Positions 47,275 to 58,058 of a stretch of DNA of 64,000 nt are shown piece by piece. Position 1 is the first letter of the stretch. Each line of letters opens with the position of its first letter. The stretch comes from Branchiostoma floridae (lineage: Eukaryota; Chordata; Leptocardii; Amphioxiformes; Branchiostomatidae): contig NC_049980.1 in the NCBI RefSeq assembly GCF_000003815.2, positions 22,333,249 to 22,397,248 of the forward strand, given 5' to 3'. Made by a program: the position numbers and the translations under genes. Below the pieces are notes generated by a model, which did not search any database, was not told where the DNA came from, and was given only the letters and a program-made list of their open reading frames with translations.

Positions 47275-50200
47275 TGACCCCCACGGGGAACACTGCACGT
47301 TGTTTCCATCTGATCATAACCACAATGCACTGCTATGATTTGGGCTCTGCTAACCCATCTCCTTCCCAGCATGTTCTAGCATGGCACATTTCTTATTGTA
47401 CCCCCACTTACGACTTACTTCCAGCATATGTACAATTCCAAGAGAAGAGTAAAGATCAGCATACTGTACACCTTCCCAAGACATAACTGTGTTCCTCTTT
47501 TAAGTTATGATAGCATATAGTGAAATAAATGTACTTTCTTTGACTCAACCCAGTTTTAACTGTTTCAAATATAAGTCCCCTTGCAACATAAGCTGACCTT
47601 GCATAATTATCAAAAGTTATGTTTGAAGGCCAGCAGATGTTGCAAAGTAGAATCCTATCAGGGGCCATCTGTGCGAAGGCTTTTACCCAGGTAATGCCCT
47701 CACCATCATATCTCCCTGAAGTTTGTCCTGGCAACCCCCTCAGCTGTGCATTAGGATTGGATAATGAGAAACAGATCTGGTGTCAGGACATGCTTCCCAT
47801 GTAAGCCCCCGGCTGAATCCAGAGTCTGAGTAAGTAGGTGTAGTGTCCACAGGACTAGCACATAGGGCATATTCATGTGATGTCATCGGCGCATCTGCCA
47901 CCTTATTTGCATTGGTGTATAATGTATCTCCTGACACCCAGAATTGACTACCATGATGTGGCCAAATAGGCTTCAATAATACAAAGATTCACATCTTGTC
48001 AGTGACATGCAAAGATGCTCAGACAGAATCACTGAAATGGGCCTCAACATCTTTAGTGGGTTACTTAAAAAAGTAAGATCAAATGAGTGAATACACTCTA
48101 TACTAGTTCTGGTGGCTTACCAATGACTTAATACACCCTGAGGTAAGCAGTTGTACTACTGTACACAGGCCTTCTTATTGTACTGAAGGCAACCATTGGC
48201 AGATTGTGATTATTCTTTTCTTTTTACTAAGAGATGTACAGAAGGAACCTTAGAAAGAAATCTAGAAAATGTATATGTAAGTTTCAAGATGTATATCCAT
48301 CCCTGCATAAATCCTATTTGCAGAAAATGTTGCTCCAAAGAATATAAGTGCTGCAATGCATTCACATTCTGTACATTGGAGATCGAAAACAGTTTTGAAA
48401 AAGAAAACCATGCCATGTCCATGGCCACACCTTTTGATTTTATTTCTTGAATTTCTTAACAGTTAATCATAGCTTTTGCTATTTCTCTTGATAGTTTTCC
48501 CTAGTTTACCTATACTTCTTATTATTCTGCCTTGCTTTCTCTAGTTTCTCAGAGTACATGAAGTGGTGTGGCCCAAAATGTGTTCAGTTTCTTGATGCTA
48601 TCAACACATTCCATCCAGATAGTGGCACTCCTACTGACTAATGCTGATCAAGAAGGAAACTGTAGAGTTATTACCCCTGCTGAAAGCAAAGCTGTTTACT
48701 GCTCAGTACATTTTGTTTCTCCATTGGAAAGTAGGAATTTTCAGGTGTGTTTGCATGTAGAAAGAAATGCTGGTGTAATTACATATAATGCCACATTTAT
48801 ACAGAATTTTCTAATGTTCCTCATCAAATAAAGACTGACAGGAACTTATGTAGTAATTAGTATTTCTGTAGTTTTCTGGATATACATAAACCTGTAGACA
48901 ACAAGTATCTGCTGTAACAAGGTGTCATTTGGTCCTTCCATATTGAAGCTAAGTAAAATGATAGGCAGATAGATATATTCTTTCATAGTGAAACATACAT
49001 GTTATGTCTTTGTAGCATATTGTATGACTAACTCAGATCTTGTAGAAGGGAAGCACTCATCTGTGTATGCCATAGAACCATTGATCAATGTCCTTGATCC
49101 ATGTCTTTCAAATGGGTCAAAGGTCACAAAAAGTTCCTACAAATTTCCAGTGCTCATTTCTATTCCAGAATCTCAGAAGTATTGACAATATGATATGATG
49201 AAAGCTTGTACTACATAATGATTTTTGGCAAGAAGAAAGTGGCCGTTAAGTCTTAGTTTGACCACTTAGTGTGGGTGAGTAAATGTGTTAACCAATTTGG
49301 TGATTATAAGGATATTGCAACTAGTTTTCCCGTGGTCTGTCTAGTAAAGTTTAAAAAATGTGTAGAAATTACTGGAGTTGGGGGCTATTGTAAATGCCTT
49401 TAGCTAAGCATAAAATATTACCCAGACTTGAATCTACTGGAATGAAATCCATTTTTCGGAATCAGTAGAGAAAGTTCTGTTATATGTTAAGTTGCAATGT
49501 TAATAGGCATCCGAAAGAAAAGAATAGACATTTGATGTTGTTTTGTTCCAGTGTTGTGCTCAGTTGCAGTGCTGCTTTACCACCTCGTGTAATTTTCATG
49601 GCACAATACAACATTTCTCCATTTCATGTAGAATTGAAATTAATGCAATGCGAAATTTTGATGTGTACAGCACTGATTGTTCTGTGTTATTTTGCACTTC
49701 AATGGATGTTCCACAGCTCAATGCTTGGTTTTGCCTTCAAAGAATATTTGAAGAAATTATAGACATACAAGTGATATATATCCAACTATTTGTACAAGTA
49801 TGTGTATGTGGTTGCTAATGTACATCTTGGTGCAAATTGTGTACTTATAATAATTTTCAAGGCATAGGATGTTTATTTTACAAGATACTGAAATCAGCTA
49901 TTCAATTCTATAAAGTTCAATAGTTCTGGTGTCTACAAGTTGTCCACCCTTTTGGTAAAGTCCAGATTTGCTAACAACTTATTTGGAAAACTGACTAAAA
50001 GATTCACATTTTACTTGGTGTTATCTTACTTTTCTAAAAGGCTCCACCCTTGATTTCCTTGCTAAAAAATCCATATTTTGTGGACACTAGATTTCTAGCA
50101 TGAGGTTATGATATATGTATCACAATGTTGTAGTTTGTATTTATTAAATCTTGTATACTATTGTTGATTAAGGAGAGATGCGGTACAAATTGCTGTAAAC

Positions 50201-51149
50201 TAGTGTAATTTCTACCAAGATTAAGAGAATGTTAAGAGGACACCGAAGCCAGATGTGCTTTTCATCCTGTAGGTTTGGATATTAATGTTGGTTTCTGAAC
50301 AAACAATAAAGCTGATGCTATGTATATTGAAGGGAAACATCTGTGGTGGTAATTTTATTTTGAGTGAAACTTGTTTGATGCTAATCACAAGAAAATTAGT
50401 TGAAAAATTTTGCGAATTGAAACAGTTTATTCCATTGGAATCTTGAATGATATGGAAAACAGAAATAATTTACCAAACAAAACAAATTATTGTGTGATAC
50501 TTTTTATTTAGGTTTGTAAATCAGGCCTTTGTCCTGTAAAGTGCCTGATATTTTACACCCTCGAAAGTTTGATCAGATCACAACAGCAGATTATTTTCAT
50601 GGAATCACAAAATGTAGGACAATTAGACTTGTTAGAAATTACCAATAATGTGGAGAAAGAGCTGGTGAGCTAGCCTGAGTTAGTTTACCAGTCTCCCATA
50701 CTCTCATCAACCAGTATGAAATTGATAATTTCATTCATCTGTAATTTATGCCAGTTATTGGTTGGTGACGGGGCCCTGGTAAACTGACTAAGATGATACT
50801 CGGGCTAAATGTAATTCACAAAGCAGTGTTTCCTACACTGACAAATAGGGGTGGCAACATTTAAAACATTACACCTTTTTTAATTAGGGTCTGCATTTGT
50901 GACTGATACGTCACTATTCACTTGAGTGAGAAAAGTTGTGTAAAGTGCCTTTTCCAAGTACACACGATCTCAATCAATCAATGCACTCCTCAATTCAGAA
51001 ATTAGATGAAAAACCTCATCTTAATTGTTCTCGTTTAGAATCCTGCTGTTGGTCGAGGGCCATCCGAATGTCAACTCTGTGGGTCACTGCCCAGTGCAGT
51101 AGCCCTTGAGGCGTCGCCAAAAACCGACCGCCTGTTGGAGTTGACACTG
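47275..51149. other. SCAMP 3' UTR and intergenic interval
   Basis: No coding exon recognised. A degenerate inverted repeat spans about 50671-50809, with ends reading tagcctgag and ctcgggcta but no target duplication. A family B repeat fragment lies at about 50900-50970. The rest is AT-rich without visible structure. Confidence 0.6.
47524..47529 (+). other. Candidate SCAMP poly(A) signal AATAAA
   Basis: First canonical signal after the SCAMP stop, 250 nt downstream. Others follow near 48826 and 50306, so a longer 3' UTR is possible. Confidence 0.5.
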
Positions 51150-51302
51150 ATGGATCGAAGGTTTCCGGTCGCCATTTTCAGCCTAGCTTTTCTTCTGCAA
51201 ATTCTCTCAGTCTGCTCTCTTGAATACCAGAGACTTCACTTCTGTGACCCGACATTCTGTATGTCCGATCTTCCTGAGATCCCCTGGATTGCTTTGGGAG
51301 AG
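51150..51302 (+). CDS. Exon encoding a signal-peptide-like N-terminus (gene link uncertain)
   Basis: ATG at 51150 opens 51 codons ending exactly at a good donor (gag|gtaagt). The peptide starts MDRRFPVAIFSLAFLLQILS, a basic start plus hydrophobic core typical of a secretory signal, followed by a Cys-containing stretch (HFCDPTFCMSDLPEIPW). It ends in phase 0, and the acceptor ttgtttcag|ATG at 51952 would join in frame. A possible 42-nt in-frame microexon (ag|tggcgc to tct|gtaagg, about 51518-51559) lies between. I do not recognise the family. Whether it belongs to the finger-protein gene downstream or to another gene is open. Confidence 0.5.
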
Positions 51303-51951
51303 GTAAGTTTGGGATAATTTGTTTCTTTATATAGCACACGAACTTCGAAAGTCGTCGCCCCTCCCCATAAAATACGGAGTCATTAATGAGGGTGACAGAT
51401 AGTTCTGCATTAGCCGGCATAACTTGGTTTTCGAATGAAGTTTGATGGCAATGACCTTAAATCAAAAAGACAGCGTCATAAATTACGAAGTGTATGTCGA
51501 GATGGCACTGACTTGCAGTGGCGCTATCTCAAGGAGGGAGGGGCCAACTTCTGCAATTCTGTAAGGTGACACCAGTCTCTCTACAGTCCCTGTCTACTGT
51601 GGCAGAAGAGAGTTCTCCCTAATTGCCTTCTTAAGACAATGAAGGAAAACACCATATACACTACAGTTTTGTTGGTTTCCACTAGCTTTGGATAGAAAAT
51701 ATTATATGGAGACATTTACCCCTGTAGGTCTTAACAGCTGTCTTGAATTATTTTTGCCCTAGTTCTTTTCTCACAGGTCACTCTTTACCCTGGAGCAGCA
51801 GCTGATAACTAATGATAAAAACTGGTGCAAAAGGAGAACCCTTACCCGATGACATGGAAATCTTTATCAGTACATATCATTATCATAGAATGTTAACGTT
51901 ATGTCTTATTGAAAGTTCAACCTCAAAGGTTTGGTTACATTTTTGTTTCAG

Positions 51952-54366
51952 ATGTTCCCACAAAAGTACTCCAATGGACCTTTCATTCAGAATGGGAAAC
52001 AAAGTTTGCTTGGCGTACCAACATATTGCTATGGATCCACCCAACAGGTTTGGAGCAAAGAGGTAACGCTGTCAGGGACAGCAGCACTAGTTCACCAGCG
52101 GACCATGTTTTTGCCCAGGGTACTGTGGATTCCCAACCTTCACTACCAACCCACACAGCACACACACACACAGCACAGGCAGGACAGTAGAGACGGCAAT
52201 GTTGTGAGCAGTACAAGTGTCAGGAAGAGAAAAAGGTCGGCCAAGTTAAAGAATCTTGCTTTGCCTGTCTGTGAAAAGACTGATGTGCCTTCAGGACTTA
52301 AGAATATCAGGGAAGGCGATGCTGCGAGCAGTACAAGTGTCAGGAAGAGAAAAGGGAGGCAAAAAAGGTTGACTGAGTTTAAGCTTCCTGCTTTGCCTGT
52401 CTGTGAAAAGGCTGATGTTCCTTCAGGACCAAAGTGCAGTAGAGAAGGCAATGTGAGCAGTACAAGTGGTATTCCTCCTGATGTTGAGACATCAGGAAAC
52501 GATATACCACATGACCACTCTTGCAGTGATGACCAGTCAGGAAGTAAAGACGTTGACACTTCAGATCATGCAGCAAAGGAAGAAAAGGACCCACCGACAG
52601 AACAGATTGGGTGTCATAAAAGGAATTTTACAGTCATCATCAACAAGCCATACATTGATGTCATGTCCAAGGCACAAAAATCTCCATTAATAAGCCCTCA
52701 GTTGGAGAAAACAAGGCAATGCATTAAGAAACGAGTCCATTACACTCCAAAGATGAGGGGACGGCACGTGGCAAGTCCTTGGCGCAAACTCCATGGGCAA
52801 CAGAAAATGTACCAAAGCAATAAGTGCACGTTATCAGCACGGTTTTCTAAACTGACGGGCAGAAACATACCAAAGGAGCAGACTGTAGCCAACAACTCTC
52901 CAGGAAAGATGTTTGCAAGCAGTAAACCTATTCCTCCAGTGCATGAGTGGCTGAGTAGCTTCTTTGGAGTGAGTAACAGCTCTGGCAATGGATATGGACA
53001 TTCTAGTACCACAGATGATGACGATAGCTTTGTGCAGCTCCGGTGCATGCTGGGCAGTGTTGATCAGCTGAAGGCTGGCAATGAGGGCAGTCTAAATGAG
53101 GATGTTGGTGATGTGAAGGATTTACACGTGGAGAATGGTGTTCACACAGACACTGGTGAAACAACCAATGATGATAGCTTTGTGAAGCTTCGATCCATGC
53201 TCAGAGCTCATCGGATTGGCAGTGTTGAACAATTGAAGGCTGGTAATGGGAACAGTCTAAATGATGAGGATGGTGATGTAAGGGATTTACACATGGAGAA
53301 TGGTGTTCACATGGACACTGGTGTAACAGCAAATGATGACGATAGCTTTGTGAAGCTTCGATCCATGCTGAGAACTCATCGGATTGGCAATGTTGATCAG
53401 CTGAAGGCTGGTAATGGGGGTGACCTAGATGAGGATGATGGTGATGTAAGGGATTTACACGTGGAGAATGGTGTTCACATGGACACTGGTGGAACAGCAA
53501 ATGATGACAATATCTTTGTGAAGCTTCAAGCCATGCTGGGTAATGTTGATCAACTGAAGGCTGACGATGAGGGCAGTCTAAATGAGGATGATGGTGATGC
53601 AAGGGATTTACACGTGGAGAGTGTTGTTCAGATACACACTGGTGTAACAGCAATTGATGACGATAGCTTTGTGAAGCTTCGATCCATGCTGAGAGCTCTT
53701 CAGACAGGCAATGTTGATCAGCTGAAGGCAGGCAATGGGGGTGACCTAGAGGATGATGATGATGGTGATGTAAAGGATTTCCATCTGGAGAATGGTAGCA
53801 GTGAGGAGCATGATGATGAGTATGATGATAATGTGTTTGAACAACAGTTGGAGATGCAGGAAAATGACATGGACATGTCATGCACAGAGGAGTCCTTGCA
53901 GATGCATATCACTGAGGCTGAGGTCAGAGTTGTTGAACTAAATGATGAAAAGAAACCTCCAAAGAATGTTTGCAAGGACACTTACGCCAATTTGAGCACA
54001 AGTATGAAACATACTGAAAACAACCACAACAATAACAAGGTGGAAAATGCGGGTGGAAGTTCCAGTCCACAGGTGGAGAGCTGGCTCCAGGCAACATACA
54101 AAAGAGGGAAGAATGTGAAACTCAGTGAGGAGGAAATCCCAACAGGCTGTGAGGAGGATGTGGAGCTCATTGACTGGAAACAGCTCCTGTGTCTGCTCTG
54201 CAGGAGAAGGTTTAACTGCAAGGGGGAGCTCCTGAGACACCAACAGTTCTCCAATCTGCACCAGTCCAACCTGGAGGTGAAGAGAAGGGCACTTGAGGAG
54301 GAGCTGAAGGATTTGGAGATGGAGCTAGAGCCTTCATCATCCTCATCAATCTTCCCCAATGCATAA
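51952..54366 (+). CDS. Repeat-rich acidic protein with RBM5/6/10-style C2H2 zinc finger
   Basis: Open frame of 804 residues from the ATG at 51952, which directly follows a tttcag acceptor, to a TAA. Regions: residues 1-75, unlike the rest (MFPQKYSNGPFIQNGKQ); about 80-175, two and a half repeats of an SSTSVRKRK...LPVCEK...VPSG unit, basic and NLS-like; about 350-620, five repeats of 51-57 residues (DDDSFVKLRSML, NVDQLKAGN, DGDVRDLHVENG); then an acidic stretch. Near the C-terminus lies a C-x2-C-x12-H-x5-H finger (747-769, CLLCRRRF...RHQQFSNLH) preceded by DWKQL and followed by a charged helix. That block closely resembles the finger of splicing regulators RBM5/6/10, but no RRM, OCRE or G-patch is present. 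A nuclear, RNA-related role is inference. The 5' end is uncertain; an internal gt at 52062 (gag|gtaacg) could be a donor. Confidence 0.7.
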   Translation: MFPQKYSNGPFIQNGKQSLLGVPTYCYGSTQQVWSKEVTLSGTAALVHQRTMFLPRVLWIPNLHYQPTQHTHTQHRQDSRDGNVVSSTSVRKRKRSAKLKNLALPVCEKTDVPSGLKNIREGDAASSTSVRKRKGRQKRLTEFKLPALPVCEKADVPSGPKCSREGNVSSTSGIPPDVETSGNDIPHDHSCSDDQSGSKDVDTSDHAAKEEKDPPTEQIGCHKRNFTVIINKPYIDVMSKAQKSPLISPQLEKTRQCIKKRVHYTPKMRGRHVASPWRKLHGQQKMYQSNKCTLSARFSKLTGRNIPKEQTVANNSPGKMFASSKPIPPVHEWLSSFFGVSNSSGNGYGHSSTTDDDDSFVQLRCMLGSVDQLKAGNEGSLNEDVGDVKDLHVENGVHTDTGETTNDDSFVKLRSMLRAHRIGSVEQLKAGNGNSLNDEDGDVRDLHMENGVHMDTGVTANDDDSFVKLRSMLRTHRIGNVDQLKAGNGGDLDEDDGDVRDLHVENGVHMDTGGTANDDNIFVKLQAMLGNVDQLKADDEGSLNEDDGDARDLHVESVVQIHTGVTAIDDDSFVKLRSMLRALQTGNVDQLKAGNGGDLEDDDDGDVKDFHLENGSSEEHDDEYDDNVFEQQLEMQENDMDMSCTEESLQMHITEAEVRVVELNDEKKPPKNVCKDTYANLSTSMKHTENNHNNNKVENAGGSSSPQVESWLQATYKRGKNVKLSEEEIPTGCEEDVELIDWKQLLCLLCRRRFNCKGELLRHQQFSNLHQSNLEVKRRALEEELKDLEMELEPSSSSSIFPNA
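52196..52470 (+). repeat. Coding direct repeat (SSTSVRKRK / LPVCEK units)
   Basis: The string agcagtacaagtgtcaggaa occurs twice and a shortened form a third time. Each is followed, in the first two units, by a lysine-rich stretch and ttgcctgtctgtgaaaag. Confidence 0.9.
53008..53800 (+). repeat. Five tandem coding repeats (about 153-168 bp each)
   Basis: Unit starts near 53008, 53161, 53326, 53493 and 53647. Each unit encodes an Asp-rich turn, FVKLRSML, an optional RTHRIG insert, NVDQLKAGN, and DGDVRDLHVENG. High nucleotide identity between units shows recent duplication inside the frame. Confidence 0.93.
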
Positions 54367-55520
54367 AACAGCAAGAATGGTAAAGATTGGCAAGCAGTTC
54401 AACAGAGGAAGCAAGTGGTTGCACCTGTTGATGGGGTTGTCTGGAAAGCTACATGTAGGTTTAGAAATTGATAGAATTTAACCCTATTAATCACTTACAA
54501 TGTTCACTTCTTTTGTGTCAAGTTAAGATTTTTTTAAATTCCTATCTGCCTGTCCAGTCTTATTATTACCATGGCCAAGAATGTTATGTTTTTGCTGTTT
54601 GTGTGTTAGTCTGTCTCTCAGCATAGAACAGCATAACTGGAGATCCATGCATCATAACTAGCAGATATTGGTAAATCTAACATTCAATTCTAAGAGTTAG
54701 ATGAGCTGAATATAGTGTCTTATTCTAAAGGGCCCTTGCACTGGAAATTTTGAAAACTGGTCAGTATGTAGTTTTAGTAGATTGTAAAACTTGTTGATTT
54801 ATAGTTACATTCCATTTTGATTCATATTTAGCATTGTATATAGCATGTAGCATTACATTATTATAAGTATTTGTTATGTCCTTACATATCCGTACCTTGC
54901 AATGTAGTCTCTACTTTGATTGATAAAGAGTAATATTTATTAATGGCATGCCGGCTTACCTTATTTATACTTCTGTAGGTAGAACTGATTTCTTCTGCCA
55001 GTTCATTTAAGTGATGCTGGAGAAGGTGTTGGATGCCAAACTAAACGTCAGAAAGTAATCACTAACTTTTATCCAACTAAAGATTGAATATTTGTCTTGA
55101 AATATTGTTTAGCTGGATGTGTAACCTTCATAAAGGTACATTTTTATACCTTCTTGTTCACTGAAAAAACACTGGCCCCTGCCATGTGGAGGCCGATCTT
55201 TATTAGACTTAAACTGAGTTCTAGCCAACTATAACTAATAAATCTTACGTTATCATTATAGAAAGTCTATAGATTTCATTTTTGTGCTGTTTGTTTTGCT
55301 GCTCTAATTATACTTATCATCTCTGAGAGAGTAGAAGTTGTACTTTACAGTTTGCTGACCATCTGTTGATTACCGTCCTCTTTCACTTCTGCAGTTGCCC
55401 TGTATTATGGTAGGTGTCTCTTCATTCAGATGTGTGTAAATGGGACCTGTCGTGCTCAGTTTTGTAATGTTACACACTGGAGACTCCATAATTTAGAAGA
55501 TTTCATCACTATGTTTGTAA
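54367..55520. other. Probable 3' UTR / intergenic
   Basis: AT-rich with no coding signal. AATAAA at 55237-55242 is a candidate poly(A) signal for the finger-protein gene. Confidence 0.5.
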
Positions 55521-55697
55521 TTCCTGTTAGTCAGGGTGACAACCTGGTGGAACCGTTTGCCTGAGGAAGTCATGGTAACTGCACCTACAGTGAATACCTT
55601 AGAAAATAGACTTGACAAACATATGGAATGCGACCCAGCAGTACATCATCAAATGGCTCTGGATTGTCAACACAAAGCGCGAATGACAGTTCAGTAA
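55521..55697 (+). pseudogene. Degraded 3' end of a non-LTR retrotransposon (LINE) reverse-transcriptase ORF
   Basis: The frame reads VRVTTWWNRLPEEVM, then VTAPTVNTLENRLDKHM. It matches the C-terminal signature of many LINE ORF2 proteins (WN.LP..VV.APTVN.FK.RLDK.W). The frame is bounded upstream by a stop at 55518-55520 and ends at TAA 55695-55697. No reverse-transcriptase core is found upstream, so this is a truncated relic. Confidence 0.75.
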
Positions 55698-56102
55698 CTG
55701 GAAGAGCGGTCTAAACTGGAAGAGGTCTTCCTACCTGGCTGAAAGGATCTACTAATTCAGTAATTGTACCTTATATCTATTTGTACACAGAGTATATATC
55801 AAAATGGCAGTGACAACATCCATAAATCCCATGTTTTCAGCTTCTTTGTGTGATAGCCTTACCTCCCCCTTATAATTGTTCCCTCTCTTCCCAAACTGCT
55901 CTGGATTTTGGGACATCGTGATCTGTTATTGTTCCAATTTGTTCAATACAACGTAATTATTGCCTCATCATATACGGAGATAAGAGAAGGCCTTGAAACG
56001 GCGAATTCTTTGAAGCCATACATACGAGCATCTGCTAATGCGCACCTGTAAGAATGAAATACGTGAGGCAAACAACACCTTTGTTGAGAGCATGGCCTCT
56101 TG

Positions 56103-56214
56103 TAGCCTGGTATACAAACTACCATGGCTGCCGGCTCTCTTAGTCCTGTTGCAAAATAAGACGAAAAGACTTGGCAGCCATAATATAAGTTGGATACTAC
56201 AGTATACCAGGCTA
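56103..56214. mobile_element. Foldback element, TAGCCTGG termini, copy 3 (112 bp)
   Basis: Ends are tagcctggtatac and gtataccaggcta, a perfect 13-bp inverted repeat. Inner arms include atggctgcc paired with ggcagccat. Flanking 9-mers ggcctcttg and ggactcttt match at seven positions, consistent with an aged 9-bp duplication. Its termini are shared with the pair in AP3B intron 2 but the interior differs. Confidence 0.8.
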
Positions 56215-56459
56215 GGACTCTTTGGGGCTGGTTGTCTTCTGTTTCACGTATTGACCTTTTCCAAGAAGGTAATATTTCAGCTATGTAGTTTAAACCTTAA
56301 CAGCATAATAATTAAAGAAGGTGTCGAGGGACTGTTGTTGGTTTTGTGTAGCATGGGTACCATCCGATTGCTACCGGACTCCTTACACTCGCAGTGAGTG
56401 TTTGCTCAAACGAAAGATAAAGTGTTTATGAAGGAATGTACACAAATTGTGATCTTGAC

Positions 56460-56562
56460 AATTTTTTTTACGTTCTGTGTGTTTTGTTGCTTTTTACATC
56501 ATACCTTATCATTTCCGAAGACTGTCCGGCTGGGCCCCAGTTTGGCAAGGTGACCGTAGCAT
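56460..56562. mobile_element. Family C fragment (right arm only)
   Basis: gtccggctgggccccagttt followed by gtgaccgtagcat matches the right arm of the element at 57345-57546. The left arm is absent. Confidence 0.55.
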
Positions 56563-57344
56563 AACCTAGAGTGTTAAGGACGGTCATACCGATTAACTCC
56601 TAGACACTTGTTACGTACAGATGGACCGGAATATAGATAATAACTATGAGACCTTATGTGACAAGTGAGTCGGCTAATATGTTGGGACGCAAGTGATTCA
56701 GCCAGCCAGAAAAGTAATCACATTTTACGAACAGTCATTACATACCCTGGGGAAATCTAACAAACACACCTTCGATATTAGTCATATCATTACTGCTTCT
56801 GATGAAATCATTTTACAGTGCATCAGGGCGTATCGGTGTCAACGGCCCTGTGAACCAAAGGGCGTTTCGGGACACCTTTTCTGTTGTTAATTATATTGTA
56901 TGTGCTTTTTCGCACGATACATAGCTCAGCAAAAGGGCATGGATGGATCTCCATTGTCTTATCTGTAAAACCATCTGTTTCGATTGAATCTCAAGAGAAG
57001 CAACAGGTGACACATTCTCCTATTAAACCGTCTCCACGTGTCATCTCTTCCGTCGGTCAGCAACATACATACATCTATACATATATCTATTGGTTCGGCT
57101 AATATCAATGTACGTACAACCAAGGGAGCCCAGTAAGCCCCTATCTACATGTATTAATATTAGCGCTATCATTCATTAGCCGACGCTCCCAGTAATGTAC
57201 GAATCTGGAGCATCAGATAGATGTACATTTTCCTTTTTACGTTGTTTTATACACTTGTCCTCGTGATTAGCACTCGGGAATGAGTTCATATTGTTAGTTT
57301 TTGACTCTTGTGTTTGAACGACTTGTTAACATGTCCTGGCTAAA

Positions 57345-57546
57345 GCTACGGTCATATTTCTAAACCAGGGCCCGACCGGACAGCCTTTGGGAACGAAAAG
57401 TACGATATCATAGTAAAAGAAAACAAAAGACACAGAACATATGAAAATTAGTCATCAGCATGATATACGCATACCTTGATACACACTTCTTTTTTTCGTT
57501 TCCGCGAACATCCCGGTCGGGCCCGGCTTGGAGATGTGACCGTAGC
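57345..57546. mobile_element. Inverted-repeat transposon relic (family C, copy 1)
   Basis: Outer ends gctacggtca and tgaccgtagc are perfect inverses. Inside, gggcccgaccgg (57368-57379) pairs with ccggtcgggccc (57513-57524). Next, gggaacgaaaag pairs imperfectly with ctttttttcgtttcc. Arms total about 60 bp with gaps. No transposase and no clear target duplication. Confidence 0.75.
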
Positions 57547-57999
57547 ATTACACATTCTTCAACTTTTCCATTCATCACTGATACTCATCCCTAACCCATC
57601 ATATTCTACACCTTTAATTATTTCACTCAAGAACATATAAATCCATATTATACGTGGAATCGATCCTTGAAATGACCCGGAACTAGAACATTCCTTCTCC
57701 TAACGTTACCCGTGACAAAGTTTACAGAAATATACAGTTCAGGCTGTATGGAGAACGAATGGAGACATTTATTGCACTTTTTGCCCCACCGAACAAACAA
57801 GTCGCAACATGCATGGACAAAACATACACATGTTGGTGCGAGTATATATGGTAGTCTAGCATATAGGCATGGCTTCTCCTCGCTTCTTGGTAATGCAGGG
57901 CTGTTTAAGTTAAACTGTTTAAGTCGGTTTATGAAAACGCATGAGGAATACATTTTTCAGTACCATTCATGAGTCAAAAGTGATGAGATTCATAACATG

Positions 58000-58058
58000 T
58001 TTGTTGTGTGTGTGTTTGATTCATGTTTGTTGTGTGTGTGTGTATGTGTGTGTGTGTA
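58000..58058. repeat. GT-rich microsatellite
   Basis: Two runs of (gt)n separated by gtttgattcatg; the unit atgtttgttgtgtgtgtg is itself repeated. Confidence 0.9.

Noticed and set aside
50671-50809. Inverted repeat with tagcctgag / ctcgggcta ends as another TAGCCTGG-family member
   Set aside because: Termini differ at several positions and there is no 9-bp duplication; it is kept only as a degenerate inverted repeat.
53201-53881. 226-codon His-rich open frame on the minus strand
   Set aside because: It is the antisense of the GAT-rich coding repeats of the finger-protein gene; the His runs are complements of Asp codons and it has no independent support.
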